Source: Christensenella sp. (lineage in GTDB: Bacteria > Bacillota > Clostridia > Christensenellales > UBA3700). Taken from it: 64,000 bases of DNA. The translations under genes were made by a program, and so were the position numbers. Shown piece after piece: positions 52,075 to 62,631 of the stretch (position 1 is its first letter; each line of letters starts with the position of its first letter). Below the pieces are notes generated by a model, which saw nothing but the letters and a program-made list of their open reading frames with translations, made no database searches and was not told the DNA's origin. The DNA is taken from NCBI GenBank assembly GCA_022784465.1, contig JALFUR010000004.1, forward strand, positions 1-64,000, written 5' to 3'.

Positions 52075-53076
52075 TTATTTGTTAGATTCTTCTACAGCAA
52101 CAGCGCAAGCAACAGTAGCACCTACCATTGGGTTGTTACCCATTCCGATAAGTCCCATCATTTCTACGTGAGCAGGAACAGAAGAAGAACCTGCGAATTG
52201 TGCATCAGAGTGCATACGACCCATAGTGTCAGTCATACCATAAGAAGCAGGACCAGCAGCCATATTGTCTGGGTGTAGAGTACGACCTGTACCACCACCA
52301 GAAGCAACAGAGAAGTATTTAATTCCGTTCTCAACGCACCATTTTTTGTATGTTCCAGCAACTGGATGTTGGAAACGAGTAGGGTTTGTAGAGTTACCAG
52401 TAATAGATACTTGAACTCCTTCATGTTTCATGATAGCAACACCTTCTACAACGTCATCAGCACCATAGCAATTGATTGCAGCTCTTGGACCATTAGAATA
52501 AGAAATAGATTTAACAACTTCTAATTCTTCTGTAGCATAGTTTAACTTTGTTTGAACATAAGTGAAACCGTTGATACGGCTAATAATTTGAGCAGCATCT
52601 TTTCCTAAACCATTAAGAATAACCTTTAGAGGCTCTTTTCTTACTTTGTTAGCTTTCATAGCAATACCGATTGCGCCTTCAGCAGCAGCAAAAGATTCGT
52701 GACCAGCTAAGAATGCGAAACATTTTGTTTCATCTCTTAGTAACATAGCACCTAAATTACCATGTCCAATACCAACTTTTCTATTTTCAGCAACTGAACC
52801 AGGAACGCAGAAACTTTGTAATCCGATTCCGATAGCTTCAGCAGCATCAGCAGCCTTTGTGCATCCCTTCTTGATTGCAATAGCGCAACCAACAGTATAA
52901 GCCCAACCAGCGTTATCAAAAGCGATTGGTTGAATTCCCTTAACAATAGCCATTGGATCAAATCCTTTGTTTAAACAAATGTCTCTTGCTTCTTCTAAAG
53001 ATGAGATACCATATTCAGCTAATACTTTATTAATCTTATCAATTCTTCTATCAATATTTTCAAATTTAACTGCCAT
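52075..53076 (-). CDS. GGGtGRT family protein (uncharacterised)
   Basis: Name-giving motif SGGGTGRTLHPDN plus IGIGLQSFCVPGSVAENRKVGIGHGNLGAMLLRDETKCFAFLAGHESFAAAEGA. Confidence 0.93.
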   Translation of the reverse strand: MAVKFENIDRRIDKINKVLAEYGISSLEEARDICLNKGFDPMAIVKGIQPIAFDNAGWAYTVGCAIAIKKGCTKAADAAEAIGIGLQSFCVPGSVAENRKVGIGHGNLGAMLLRDETKCFAFLAGHESFAAAEGAIGIAMKANKVRKEPLKVILNGLGKDAAQIISRINGFTYVQTKLNYATEELEVVKSISYSNGPRAAINCYGADDVVEGVAIMKHEGVQVSITGNSTNPTRFQHPVAGTYKKWCVENGIKYFSVASGGGTGRTLHPDNMAAGPASYGMTDTMGRMHSDAQFAGSSSVPAHVEMMGLIGMGNNPMVGATVACAVAVEESNK

Positions 53077-53088
53077 ATTTGTACCTCC

Positions 53089-53781
53089 TTATTCTTGTCT
53101 TGGGTCGATTACTTTAACAGCATCAGCAAATCTGCCGTATCTGCCAGTATTCTTTTCTAGAGCTTCGTTTGCGCTCATTCCGCCTTTTATAGCTGCCATC
53201 ATTTTTCCTAGGTTAACGAATTCATAACCGATTACGAAATCATCAGCATCTAAAGCGATTTTTGTAACATATCCTTCAGCCATTTCTAGGTATCTAACGC
53301 CCTTTAATTTTGTTGAGTACATTGTACCAACTTGAGAACGAAGACCTTTTCCTAAATCTTCAAGACCGCCACCGATTGGTAGTCCGCCTTCAGAGAAAGC
53401 TGATTGAGTACGACCATATACGATTTGTAAGAATAGTTCTCTCATTGCAGTATTAATTGCATCGCATACTAAATCTGTGTTTAAAGCTTCAAGAATTGTT
53501 TTTCCAGTTAAGATTTCTGCAGCCATAGCAGCTGAGTGAGTCATACCAGAACAACCAATTGTTTCTACTAATGCTTCTTCAATAATACCATTTTTAACAT
53601 TTAATGTTAGTTTACATGCACCTTGTTGAGGAGCACACCAACCGATACCATGAGTTAAACCAGAAATATCTTTAATTTCTTTTGCTTGAACCCATTTTCC
53701 TTCTTCAGGAATTGCAGCTGGACCATGATAAGCACCCTTACCAACAGTACACATCTTCAAGACTTCTTGTGAATATTCCAT
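53089..53781 (-). CDS. Iron-sulfur cluster assembly scaffold-like (NifU/IscU-like) protein
   Basis: EYSQEVLKMCTVGKGAYHGPAAIPEEG; VETIGCSGMTHSAAMAAEILTGKTILEAL. Confidence 0.8.
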   Translation of the reverse strand: MEYSQEVLKMCTVGKGAYHGPAAIPEEGKWVQAKEIKDISGLTHGIGWCAPQQGACKLTLNVKNGIIEEALVETIGCSGMTHSAAMAAEILTGKTILEALNTDLVCDAINTAMRELFLQIVYGRTQSAFSEGGLPIGGGLEDLGKGLRSQVGTMYSTKLKGVRYLEMAEGYVTKIALDADDFVIGYEFVNLGKMMAAIKGGMSANEALEKNTGRYGRFADAVKVIDPRQE

Positions 53782-54278
53782 TAGGGAATCCTCCTATAAA
53801 ATTTTTTTCAACGATAAAATTATATAATATATAATTCATCAAGTCAAAAAATAATTTAGGTTTAATTGAATTAAATATGCATTTTAATAGTGCGACGAAT
53901 TTACTAATCAATAACAAAAATATTCATAATTCTACAAATAAAGAAAGTGCAAAAATTTTCAGTTCTAAACATTTTTTGACAAATACGATATCATATAATT
54001 GAACAAGTTTATGTGCAAATAAAACAATATATGTATTTTAATTGAGGTTTTGACCGCACAAAAAAAGGCAGAGACGGCAAATGGTTCATGGCAACTTCAA
54101 TATGAAGAAAATGGTGAAGTATTTAGTTATGGAAATGGCAGCGAAATTGGTTCAGATCCAGACTATTCAAGTAAAAATTGGTATTATATTTATATACCTA
54201 CTGATAGATGCTGTGAATCTGTTAAAATTTTTGTTAAACTAGTAGTGTATAATAAATAAAGACAAAAATTAATCAATT

Positions 54279-54317
54279 GTGGAGTGTCCTTAAAAAAGGT
54301 GCACTCCACTACTTTTT
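54279..54317 (+). terminator. Terminator upstream of tyrS
   Basis: GTGGAGTG…CACTCCAC + T7. Confidence 0.8.
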
Positions 54318-54409
54318 TTACTATGAAAGAAATTTGATTTTATTTGTATATTATAATTTATAATGATATAATTTATTTAATTTATATAATAATTCGAGAG
54401 GATATAGTG

Positions 54410-55627
54410 ATGGAAGAGAAGAAAAATATAATGGACACTCTAAGAGAAAGAGGATTTATTAAACAAACGATATATGAAGAAGATTTGTATGAACTTTTAG
54501 GAAAAGAAAGTGTTCCGTTTTATATTGGATTCGATCCAACAGCAAACTCCCTTCATGTAGGGCACTTTGTTGCATTAATGGCAATGAGTCATATGCAAAA
54601 AGCTGGACATAAGCCAATTGTATTATTAGGCGGTGGAACTGCAAAAGTTGGTGACCCTTCTGGAAGAACAGATATGCGTAGCATGATGACAAACGATGTA
54701 ATTCGTCAAAATGTTGAATGTTTTAGAAAACAAATGAGCAAGTTCTTTTCTTTTGAGGGTGAAAATGCAGCTATAATGGCAGATAATTCAGATTGGTTAG
54801 ACAAACTAAACTATATTGAATTTATTAGAGATATTGGATGCCATTTCTCTGTTAACAAAATGCTTACAGCAGAATGTTATAAACAAAGAATGGAAAAAGG
54901 ACTAACTTTCCTTGAGTTTAACTATATGTTAATGCAATCATATGACTTTTTACATTTATGTGAAGAATATGGATGCAAATTGCAATGTGGTGGCGATGAT
55001 CAATGGTCTAATATGCTTGGTGGTGTTGATTTAATTAGAAGAAAATTGCAAAAGCCTGCTTTTGCTATGACATTCCAACTTTTAACTACATCAGAAGGAA
55101 AGAAGATGGGCAAAACACAAAAAGGAGCAGTTTGGTTAGATCCTGAAAAAACATCCCCATATGAGTTTTATCAATATTGGAGAAACACAGGAGATAGCGA
55201 TGTAGAAAAATGCTTAAAGTTGTTAACGTTTTTACCTGTCGATTACATTGAAGATATTTGTAAATATCAAGATGAGAGAATGAATGAAGCTAAAAAAGTT
55301 TTGGCTTATGAAGTTACAAAGATTGTGCATGGTGAAGAAGAAGCAAATAAGGCTCAAGCTCAAGCTCAAGCTGCCTTTGGTGGTGGAGATGCTGAACTTC
55401 CAACAAAAACTATTTCAAAAGAAGTTTCAAATATTTGTGATATTTTAGTTAGTGTTGGTGCATGTAAATCAAAGAGCGAAGCAAGAAATATAATTGCTGG
55501 CGGTGGAGTAAAAGTAAATGATGACACAATTTCAGATTTTGCATATTCAGTATCTGATGAAATGAAAGCAAATGGATTTATACTTCATAAAGGCAAAAAG
55601 GTACATATAAAGATAGTTAGCGAATAA
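54410..55627 (+). CDS. tyrS: Tyrosyl-tRNA synthetase; probable start 54410
   Basis: [46 protein letters not shown]4-like C-terminus. Confidence 0.96.
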   Translation: MEEKKNIMDTLRERGFIKQTIYEEDLYELLGKESVPFYIGFDPTANSLHVGHFVALMAMSHMQKAGHKPIVLLGGGTAKVGDPSGRTDMRSMMTNDVIRQNVECFRKQMSKFFSFEGENAAIMADNSDWLDKLNYIEFIRDIGCHFSVNKMLTAECYKQRMEKGLTFLEFNYMLMQSYDFLHLCEEYGCKLQCGGDDQWSNMLGGVDLIRRKLQKPAFAMTFQLLTTSEGKKMGKTQKGAVWLDPEKTSPYEFYQYWRNTGDSDVEKCLKLLTFLPVDYIEDICKYQDERMNEAKKVLAYEVTKIVHGEEEANKAQAQAQAAFGGGDAELPTKTISKEVSNICDILVSVGACKSKSEARNIIAGGGVKVNDDTISDFAYSVSDEMKANGFILHKGKKVHIKIVSE

Positions 55628-56262
55628 TGAGTTTTTATTCTGTTGATTCTATATATGAGGAAATTGTTGTAATAAATAAATCCAAGTTTATAACAACATT
55701 AATTCCGATTGAATCTCAAGAAGATGCTCAAAAGAACATTGAAATAATAAATAAAAAATATTCTGATGCAACACACAATTGCTATGCGTATATTTCAAAT
55801 GAAATTGCAACAGAGCAAAGATTTTCAGATGATGGTGAACCTCAAGGAACCGCGGGGATTCCGATGCTTGAAGTTTTAAAGAAAAGAAAGATGTATATGA
55901 CGCTTGCGGTTGTTACGAGATATTTTGGAGGAATAAAACTTGGAGCAGGAGGACTTGTTCAAGCATATTCATCTTGTGTTGCTAATGCATTAAACAATGC
56001 AAGCATTGTTGAAAACGTTATGAGTCATTTAGTTGAAATTAAGACTAATTATTCTCAATATAAAAAACTTGAGGAGATAATTAAAAATCAAAATGGCGAA
56101 ATAATTAATATTATTTTTGATGAAGATGTTATTATTAGTGCTATAATTTCTTTAGATGACTATAAAAAAGCTGAAGAAAACATAATAGATTTTTCTTTAG
56201 GACAAGCAAAAATAGAAATAAAAAATACAAAATATAACAAATTTAGAAGAGGCGAAAAATGA
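55627..56262 (+). CDS. YigZ/IMPACT family (UPF0029) protein
   Basis: ATHNCYAYI, RFSDDGEPQGTAGIPMLEVL, VVTRYFGGIKLGAGGLVQAYS. Confidence 0.94.
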   Translation: MSFYSVDSIYEEIVVINKSKFITTLIPIESQEDAQKNIEIINKKYSDATHNCYAYISNEIATEQRFSDDGEPQGTAGIPMLEVLKKRKMYMTLAVVTRYFGGIKLGAGGLVQAYSSCVANALNNASIVENVMSHLVEIKTNYSQYKKLEEIIKNQNGEIINIIFDEDVIISAIISLDDYKKAEENIIDFSLGQAKIEIKNTKYNKFRRGEK

Positions 56263-57314
56263 AAATTACATTAACAAAACAACCAAAACAAAAGCCAGAC
56301 TTTTCTAAGTTAGGCTTTGGAAAGTATTTTACAGACCATATGTTGGTAATGGACTACAAGGATGGAGCATGGGGTGAGCCAGAAATCGTTCCTTTTGAAC
56401 CATTTGAAATGAGCCCTGCTTCTAACGTTCTTCATTATGCACAAGGTATTTTTGAAGGCGCAAAAGCTTACAAAAACGAAAAAGGCGAAATTACTGTATT
56501 TAGAATTGACGATAACTTTATTAGAATGAACAATTCTGCTACAAGACTTTGTATGCCTACATTTGATGCAAAAGTAGTTAAAGATGCATTGTTTGAATTA
56601 TTGAAAATTGAAAAAGATTGGATTCCTACAGCAAAGGGAACAGCTTTATACATAAGACCAACAATGATTGCAAATCAACCAGTTCTTGGAGTTCATGCAT
56701 CTCATGTATATAAGTTCTTTATTATTTTATCTCCAGTTGGTTCATATTATGCTAACGGCTTAGAGCCAACAAAGATTTTAGTTGAAGAAAAATATGTTAG
56801 AGCTGCAATCGGTGGTACAGGTGAAGCTAAATGTATGGGTAACTATGCTTGTTCATTGATAGGTGGCGAAATTGCTAATCAAAAAGGATATGATCAATGT
56901 CTATGGTTGGATGCTGCTGAACATAAGTATGTTGAAGAAGTAGGTTCTATGAATATGTTCTTCGTAATTGATGGCGTAGTTATAACTCCAGCATTAGTTG
57001 GATCTATTTTGCCTGGTATTACAAGAAATTCATGTATCCAAGTTTTAAAGAAATATGGATATAAGGTTGAAGAAAGAAGAATTTCTATGGATGAAGTATA
57101 TGATGCTTACAAAAGTGGTAAGTTAAATGAAAGCTTTGGATCTGGTACAGCTGCAGTTATTTCTCCAGTAGGAACAATTGGATATCACGGAGAAGATATG
57201 CTTATTAACAATGGCGAAATGGGCCCAATAACAAAATTCTTATATGATAAGATTACAGGAATTCAAAACAGGGTAGAGCCAGACGAATTTAACTGGGTTA
57301 CAAAAGTAAATTAA
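56259..57314 (+). CDS. ilvE: Branched-chain amino acid aminotransferase
   Basis: HYAQGIFEGAKAYKNEKGEITVFR; GGTGEAKCMGNYACSL; EVGSMNMFFV. Confidence 0.95.
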   Translation: MKITLTKQPKQKPDFSKLGFGKYFTDHMLVMDYKDGAWGEPEIVPFEPFEMSPASNVLHYAQGIFEGAKAYKNEKGEITVFRIDDNFIRMNNSATRLCMPTFDAKVVKDALFELLKIEKDWIPTAKGTALYIRPTMIANQPVLGVHASHVYKFFIILSPVGSYYANGLEPTKILVEEKYVRAAIGGTGEAKCMGNYACSLIGGEIANQKGYDQCLWLDAAEHKYVEEVGSMNMFFVIDGVVITPALVGSILPGITRNSCIQVLKKYGYKVEERRISMDEVYDAYKSGKLNESFGSGTAAVISPVGTIGYHGEDMLINNGEMGPITKFLYDKITGIQNRVEPDEFNWVTKVN

Positions 57315-57328
57315 TTGTTATATATATA

Positions 57329-57358
57329 AAAATGAGGTCGGTTGACCTCATTTTTTTC
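57329..57358. terminator. Terminator between convergent genes
   Basis: AAAATGAGGTC-GGTT-GACCTCATTTTTTT. Confidence 0.88.
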
Positions 57359-57372
57359 TATTCATTAAAGAT

Positions 57373-58407
57373 TTATTTATTTTGAGCTTTTTCTGTAACT
57401 AACTCTATGAATTCTTCTGCATATTGGTAATTTCTAATATTTAGGGCATAGTCATTATAATAAAATGAAGTTTGGTAATCATTTACAGCATCTAATTTAA
57501 AAAATCCATATGCCTTATCGGCATGCCAAGAGTTTTTGCAGAAGAACTTTTTGAATCTACCGCAATCCCATATTTCAATATCCATTTCTACAGCAGTATA
57601 TCTTGCATTTTTATCGCCAGCAGCGCCAACTAGGAATGGAAGTTCTTTTTCCATAGTTTTATCTAGAGAGCAATCTAATTCTAATCTGATTTTATAAAAG
57701 CCTGCTTCATCGTAAGAGATGTTTGCTTTTGAAATGGTATCAGCTTCAATAAGGAAAGAAGAGAAAGTATATTCACGTCCAGATACAAGCATTTCTTTTG
57801 GAGCAGATACTTCTGATTCGTTGTATAGATCGTTCCAGTCTGCGCCAAATGTAACGGCACCATTATCCGCAACTTGATATGTCATAACTTTTGATTTTTG
57901 AGAATAACCATAGTTCAAATCTGAATTATAATAAATTCTTTGAGAAAAAAGAACATTTTCTGCAGAAACTGTTGACATGATAGTTGAACCAACGCCAGAA
58001 CCATCTGTATAAAAATAGTTTGTGTTATAAAATTCTGAACCATTTTTAATAAAATATCTATAGGCAACACTGTCGGCTTTTAGTATTGAGATAGGTGATA
58101 CATTGTAAACAGAATAGCACAAAGTATCATCGTGTTGAGCGTTATAGTTTGCTTTGTCATACAAGTAAACCGCAAGATTTTTCATTTCTAAAGAATCTTC
58201 TTCCTCAGGAATTACAACATTTTCTAATGGTGCTCCTAATGGTTGATATGTGTTGTCTAATTTTGTTGAATCGAATTCTGTTTCGTCAACCTCGTTCTTA
58301 GATTTGCACGAAGAAAGACAAAAAATCATTGAAATAATAAAAGTAACTATTGTAATAGTAGATAATAATTTTCTCATATGTTTTCCTCTCTTCTTTGAGT
58401 ATATCAA
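57373..58407 (-). CDS. Lipoprotein of unknown function
   Basis: Signal with lipobox (IFCLSSCKS). Confidence 0.75.
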   Translation of the reverse strand: MIYSKKRGKHMRKLLSTITIVTFIISMIFCLSSCKSKNEVDETEFDSTKLDNTYQPLGAPLENVVIPEEEDSLEMKNLAVYLYDKANYNAQHDDTLCYSVYNVSPISILKADSVAYRYFIKNGSEFYNTNYFYTDGSGVGSTIMSTVSAENVLFSQRIYYNSDLNYGYSQKSKVMTYQVADNGAVTFGADWNDLYNESEVSAPKEMLVSGREYTFSSFLIEADTISKANISYDEAGFYKIRLELDCSLDKTMEKELPFLVGAAGDKNARYTAVEMDIEIWDCGRFKKFFCKNSWHADKAYGFFKLDAVNDYQTSFYYNDYALNIRNYQYAEEFIELVTEKAQNK

Positions 58408-58496
58408 ATAAACAGAGCTTTGCCAATATAATAAAATAATAAAAAATATACTTGCAATCGATACAAGTATATTTTAAACGAAAATAGTTGCGATAA

Positions 58497-59384
58497 TTAT
58501 TTAATAAAAGAACTTCTTTCTTTACCCATGAAGATAATTGAAACCATTCCTTTTCCTACGTGAGTTCCAACAACAGGTCCAACGTCGTAAGGAATTACAT
58601 TGGTATATCCCATAGCTTTAATAGAATCTATTACTAAAGCTCTATCTGGTTCATTATCTGCGCAGCCAACCGCTATTAGCAAATTTTTATCTTTATCAAA
58701 GGCAACATTTTTAAAGTCTTCAAGCATAGTTTTTAAAGCTTTTTTTGTAGACATTGCTTTTTTATATGGCTCTAATGTTCCTGTTTCAGAAATGTAAAGC
58801 ATAGGCTTTATTTGTAAAAGTGTACCTAAGAAAGCTTCGTTTTTTGTTGCTCTTCCAGTTCTGCATAAATGATTTAAATCGTCAATAACAAATATGCCAT
58901 ATGCATTTTGTTTAATAGATTCAACATAATCTACAATTTCTTCATATGAAGCACCTTCATCTTTTTTATGGCAAGCATAATATGCAACTAAACCTTCAAC
59001 AAAACTTGCAGATAAAGAATCAATTACAGTAAGTTTTCTTTCAGGGTATTTTTCTTTTAGTTCTTTAGCTGCCATATTTAATTGGTCTAAAGTTCCGCTC
59101 AATTTGCTTGAAAAACCAATATGGATAATATCGTATCCTTGAGATAGGTATTTATCAAAAAATTCTGTTGCAGTAAAAGAAGTAACCATTGTTGTTTGAG
59201 GAAGATCTTCTTTAGATTTTGCTTGTGCAACAGCATTATAAAAATCTTTATTAGATAATTTTTCAGTATCACCATCATATCCAATGCCGTTAACTGTATA
59301 ACCCATTGGAATTATTTTTAAGTCATCTCTAAATAGAGATTCAGGGATATCTGCAGTAGCTTCTGTAGTAATTAAAATACTCAT
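58497..59384 (-). CDS. DegV family protein (fatty-acid-binding type)
   Basis: ITTEATADIPESL, SSKLSGTLDQ, VIDSLSASFVEGL, VGPVVGTHVGKG. Confidence 0.93.
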   Translation of the reverse strand: MSILITTEATADIPESLFRDDLKIIPMGYTVNGIGYDGDTEKLSNKDFYNAVAQAKSKEDLPQTTMVTSFTATEFFDKYLSQGYDIIHIGFSSKLSGTLDQLNMAAKELKEKYPERKLTVIDSLSASFVEGLVAYYACHKKDEGASYEEIVDYVESIKQNAYGIFVIDDLNHLCRTGRATKNEAFLGTLLQIKPMLYISETGTLEPYKKAMSTKKALKTMLEDFKNVAFDKDKNLLIAVGCADNEPDRALVIDSIKAMGYTNVIPYDVGPVVGTHVGKGMVSIIFMGKERSSFIK

Positions 59385-59525
59385 TTTTTCACCTCAATAT
59401 TTATTTTGTAAGCACAAAAATATTTTATAAATAAAAAACATCATTGTCAAATGATATGATAAATTACTAGATAACCCCTACTTATATACAATATAAATAA
59501 ATATAATATAAATAGTTTTTATTTA

Positions 59526-59576
59526 TTGATTTAGTAAAAAATTGAGTATATAATTAAATCATACAAATTTGATAGG
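59526..59576 (+). promoter_or_regulatory. Promoter plus operator-like block of the rrf2 gene
   Basis: TTGATT-17-TATAAT; TATAATTAAATCATACAAATTTGATAGGAA near-identical to the metY promoter block. Confidence 0.72.
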
Positions 59577-59587
59577 AAAAGTTAATT

Positions 59588-60019
59588 ATGAATATTTCAA
59601 CTAAAGGAAGATATGGTATAAGAATGTTAGTAGATCTTGCACAACATAAAGATGCAGGATTAGTTCAAATTAAAGATTTAGCTCAGCGTCAAGATATTAC
59701 TATTAAATATGCTGAACAAATTATTAGTTTATTAAATAAAAATAGATTTGTAAGAAGTGTACGTGGCGCTCAAGGTGGATACGAAATCATTGGAAATGCA
59801 AAAGATTATACAATATATGATATATTAACCAAAATAGAAGGGGACCTATCTGTCGTAGATTGCGTTAATGATGAAACATACTGTAATAGAACTTCAGCAT
59901 GTGCATCTAGAAATCTTTGGGTAGGTTTAAACAATGTTATTAAAGATTATTTAAGCAATATTACGCTTCAAGATCTAGTTGATCAAACTATAAATACATC
60001 CGATTTATATAGCATCTAA
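59588..60019 (+). CDS. Rrf2 family transcriptional regulator (CymR-like by context)
   Basis: MNISTKGRYGIRMLVDLAQH; VRSVRGAQGGYEI; adjacent to metY-cysK. Confidence 0.93.
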   Translation: MNISTKGRYGIRMLVDLAQHKDAGLVQIKDLAQRQDITIKYAEQIISLLNKNRFVRSVRGAQGGYEIIGNAKDYTIYDILTKIEGDLSVVDCVNDETYCNRTSACASRNLWVGLNNVIKDYLSNITLQDLVDQTINTSDLYSI

Positions 60020-60047
60020 AAAAATTAAAAAAAATATTGTTTTTTTG

Positions 60048-60101
60048 TTGACAATATATATATGTATGTCTATAATTAAATCATACCAAAGCGATAGGAA
60101 T
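60048..60101 (+). promoter_or_regulatory. metY-cysK promoter plus operator-like block
   Basis: TTGACA-17-TATAAT (60048-60076); TATAATTAAATCATACCAAAGCGATAGGAA. Confidence 0.82.
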
Positions 60102-60126
60102 AGTATAAAATAGGAGAAGAAAGAAT

Positions 60127-60177
60127 ATGAATATTAAAAATTATACGATTCGATGTTGTTTCCGAATGTGTATGTAG
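60127..60177 (+). CDS. Putative 16-aa Cys/Met-rich leader peptide MNIKNYTIRCCFRMCM
   Basis: ATG AAT ATT AAA AAT TAT ACG ATT CGA TGT TGT TTC CGA ATG TGT ATG TAG; AGGAG 10 nt upstream; located in metY-cysK leader. Confidence 0.7.
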   Translation: MNIKNYTIRCCFRMCM

Positions 60178-60246
60178 GTAATACAAAAATAAATTAATAA
60201 AACAAAATTACACACAAAAAAATAAACACAAAAGGAGAATATAACA

Positions 60247-61539
60247 ATGTCAGAAAGAAAATATAGATTTGAAACATTACAATTACATGTAGGACAAGAA
60301 CAAGCAGACCCAATAACAGACTCAAGAGCTGTTCCAATTTATCAAACAACTTCATATGTATTCCATAACGCTGCACACGCTCAAGCAAGATTTGGACTAG
60401 CAGATCCTGGTAATATTTATGGTAGATTAACAAACTCAACACAAGACGTATTAGAAAAGAGAGTTGCCGCACTTGAAGGTGGTGTTGCTGCACTTGCTGT
60501 AGCATCTGGTGCTGCTGCTATTACATATACTATTCAAGCATTAGCTCAAAAGGGCGATCATATCGTAGCACAAAAAACTATCTATGGTGGTTCATATAAC
60601 TTATTAGCTCATACTTTAAAACAATTCGGAATTGATACATCATTTGTAAACATTCATGATTTAGATGAAGTTGAAGCTGCAATTAAGGACAATACAAAAG
60701 CTCTTTATATTGAAACACTTGGCAATCCAAACTCAGATATTCCAGATATTGATGCTGTAGCTAATTTAGCTCATAAATATAATATTCCATTAGTAATAGA
60801 TAACACATTTGGTACACCATATTTAATTAGACCAATTGAACATGGCGCAGACATAGTTGTGCATTCAGCAACAAAATTCTTGGGTGGACATGGAACTACT
60901 TTAGGTGGAGTTATTGTTGATTCAGGAAAATTTGATTGGAAGAAAAATGCAGATAAGTATGCACCAATAGCAAAAGCAAATCCATCTTATCATGGTATTT
61001 CATTTGCAGACGCTGTAGGCCCAGCTGCTTTTGTAACATATATAAGAGCAATCTTATTAAGAGATGAAGGTGCTACTCTATCTCCATTCAATGCCTTCTT
61101 GTTATTACAAGGAGTTGAAACTCTATCACTAAGATTAGATAGACATGTAGAAAACACAAAGAAAGTTGTTGAATATTTGTCTAAACATCCTCTTGTTGAA
61201 AAAGTAAATCACCCTTCATTGAAAGATCATCCAGACCATGATTTATATCAAAAATATTTCCCAAATGGAGGAGCTTCAATATTTACCTTTAACATTAAGG
61301 GTGGACAAGAAGAAAGCTTTAAGTTTATAGATAATCTAAAAATCTTTTCATTACTTGCAAACGTTGCAGATGTTAAATCTTTGGTTATTCATCCAGCAAC
61401 AACAACTCACTCACAATTGTCTGAGGAAGAATTGAGAGATCAAGATATTTATCCAAACACAATAAGATTGTCTATTGGTACAGAACATATAGACGATATC
61501 ATTGAAGACTTAGAAAACGGTTTTAATGCAATTAAATAA
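60247..61539 (+). CDS. metY: O-acetylhomoserine aminocarboxypropyltransferase / sulfhydrylase
   Basis: [50 protein letters not shown]. Confidence 0.95.
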   Translation: MSERKYRFETLQLHVGQEQADPITDSRAVPIYQTTSYVFHNAAHAQARFGLADPGNIYGRLTNSTQDVLEKRVAALEGGVAALAVASGAAAITYTIQALAQKGDHIVAQKTIYGGSYNLLAHTLKQFGIDTSFVNIHDLDEVEAAIKDNTKALYIETLGNPNSDIPDIDAVANLAHKYNIPLVIDNTFGTPYLIRPIEHGADIVVHSATKFLGGHGTTLGGVIVDSGKFDWKKNADKYAPIAKANPSYHGISFADAVGPAAFVTYIRAILLRDEGATLSPFNAFLLLQGVETLSLRLDRHVENTKKVVEYLSKHPLVEKVNHPSLKDHPDHDLYQKYFPNGGASIFTFNIKGGQEESFKFIDNLKIFSLLANVADVKSLVIHPATTTHSQLSEEELRDQDIYPNTIRLSIGTEHIDDIIEDLENGFNAIK

Positions 61540-61558
61540 TAATAAGGAGATTACAAAA

Positions 61559-62485
61559 ATGGCTATATATAAATCAATTACAGAATTAGTTGGTAAAACA
61601 CCACTATTAGAAATAGTAAACTATGAAAAGAAAAATAATTTAAAGGCAAAAATATTTGCAAAACTTGAGTACTTTAACCCAGCTGGATCTGTTAAAGACA
61701 GAATCGCAAAAGCAATTATTGAAGATGCTGAGGAAAAGGGTTTATTAAAAGAAGGTGCAACAATCATTGAACCTACTTCAGGAAATACCGGTATTGGTCT
61801 TTCAGCTATTGCAACAGCAAAAGGTTATAGAATGATTGTGACAATGCCTGATACCATGAGTGTTGAAAGAAGAAACTTAATCAAAGCATATGGCGCAGAA
61901 TTAGTTTTAACAGAAGGCGCAAAGGGTATGAAGGGAGCTATTGCAAGAGCAGAAGAATTAAATCAAGAAATTCCTGGTAGTATTATTGCTGGACAATTCG
62001 TAAATCCTGCAAATCCACAAGCTCACTTTAAAACAACAGGACCAGAAATCTGGGAAGATCTAGATGGTAATGTAGATGTATTTATCGCTGGTGTTGGAAC
62101 TGGTGGTACAGTATCTGGTGTAGGTAAATACCTAAAGAGTAAAAATCCTAATGTTAAAATCATTGCAGTTGAACCAGCAGCTTCTCCAGTATTATCTAAA
62201 GGTGTTGCAGGTCCACACAAGATTCAAGGTATTGGCGCAGGATTCGTACCAAAGACTCTAGATACAAGCATTTATGATGAAGTATTTGCTGTTGAAAATG
62301 ACGATGCATTTAAAACAGGAAAAGAATTTGCAAAAATTGAAGGTGTTCTAGTCGGTATATCTTCAGGGGCTGCTTTATATGCTGCATCACAAATTGCTCA
62401 AAGAAAAGAAAATGAAGGCAAAAACATCGTAGTTTTGTTACCTGATACAGGTGATAGATACTTATCAACACCTCTATTTCAATAA
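61559..62485 (+). CDS. cysK: Cysteine synthase A; start 61559
   Basis: [39 protein letters not shown]. Confidence 0.97.
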   Translation: MAIYKSITELVGKTPLLEIVNYEKKNNLKAKIFAKLEYFNPAGSVKDRIAKAIIEDAEEKGLLKEGATIIEPTSGNTGIGLSAIATAKGYRMIVTMPDTMSVERRNLIKAYGAELVLTEGAKGMKGAIARAEELNQEIPGSIIAGQFVNPANPQAHFKTTGPEIWEDLDGNVDVFIAGVGTGGTVSGVGKYLKSKNPNVKIIAVEPAASPVLSKGVAGPHKIQGIGAGFVPKTLDTSIYDEVFAVENDDAFKTGKEFAKIEGVLVGISSGAALYAASQIAQRKENEGKNIVVLLPDTGDRYLSTPLFQ

Positions 62486-62506
62486 TAATTTTTAGAATAA
62501 ATCTTC

Positions 62507-62555
62507 CTCGGCCCATTGCGATGCAACATCAAAAATAGACCGAGGTTTTTTTTAT
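62507..62555 (+). terminator. Terminator after cysK
   Basis: CCTCGG…CCGAGG + poly-T. Confidence 0.72.
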
Positions 62556-62631
62556 GTTAATTTTTTCTTGATTAATATATATATTTTAATATAAAATAAG
62601 TTTAGGAAAAAAACAAAAGGAGAGGTTCTTT

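Noticed and set aside
60194-60505. 103-aa minus-strand ORF over the metY start
   Set aside because: Low-complexity antisense translation of metY
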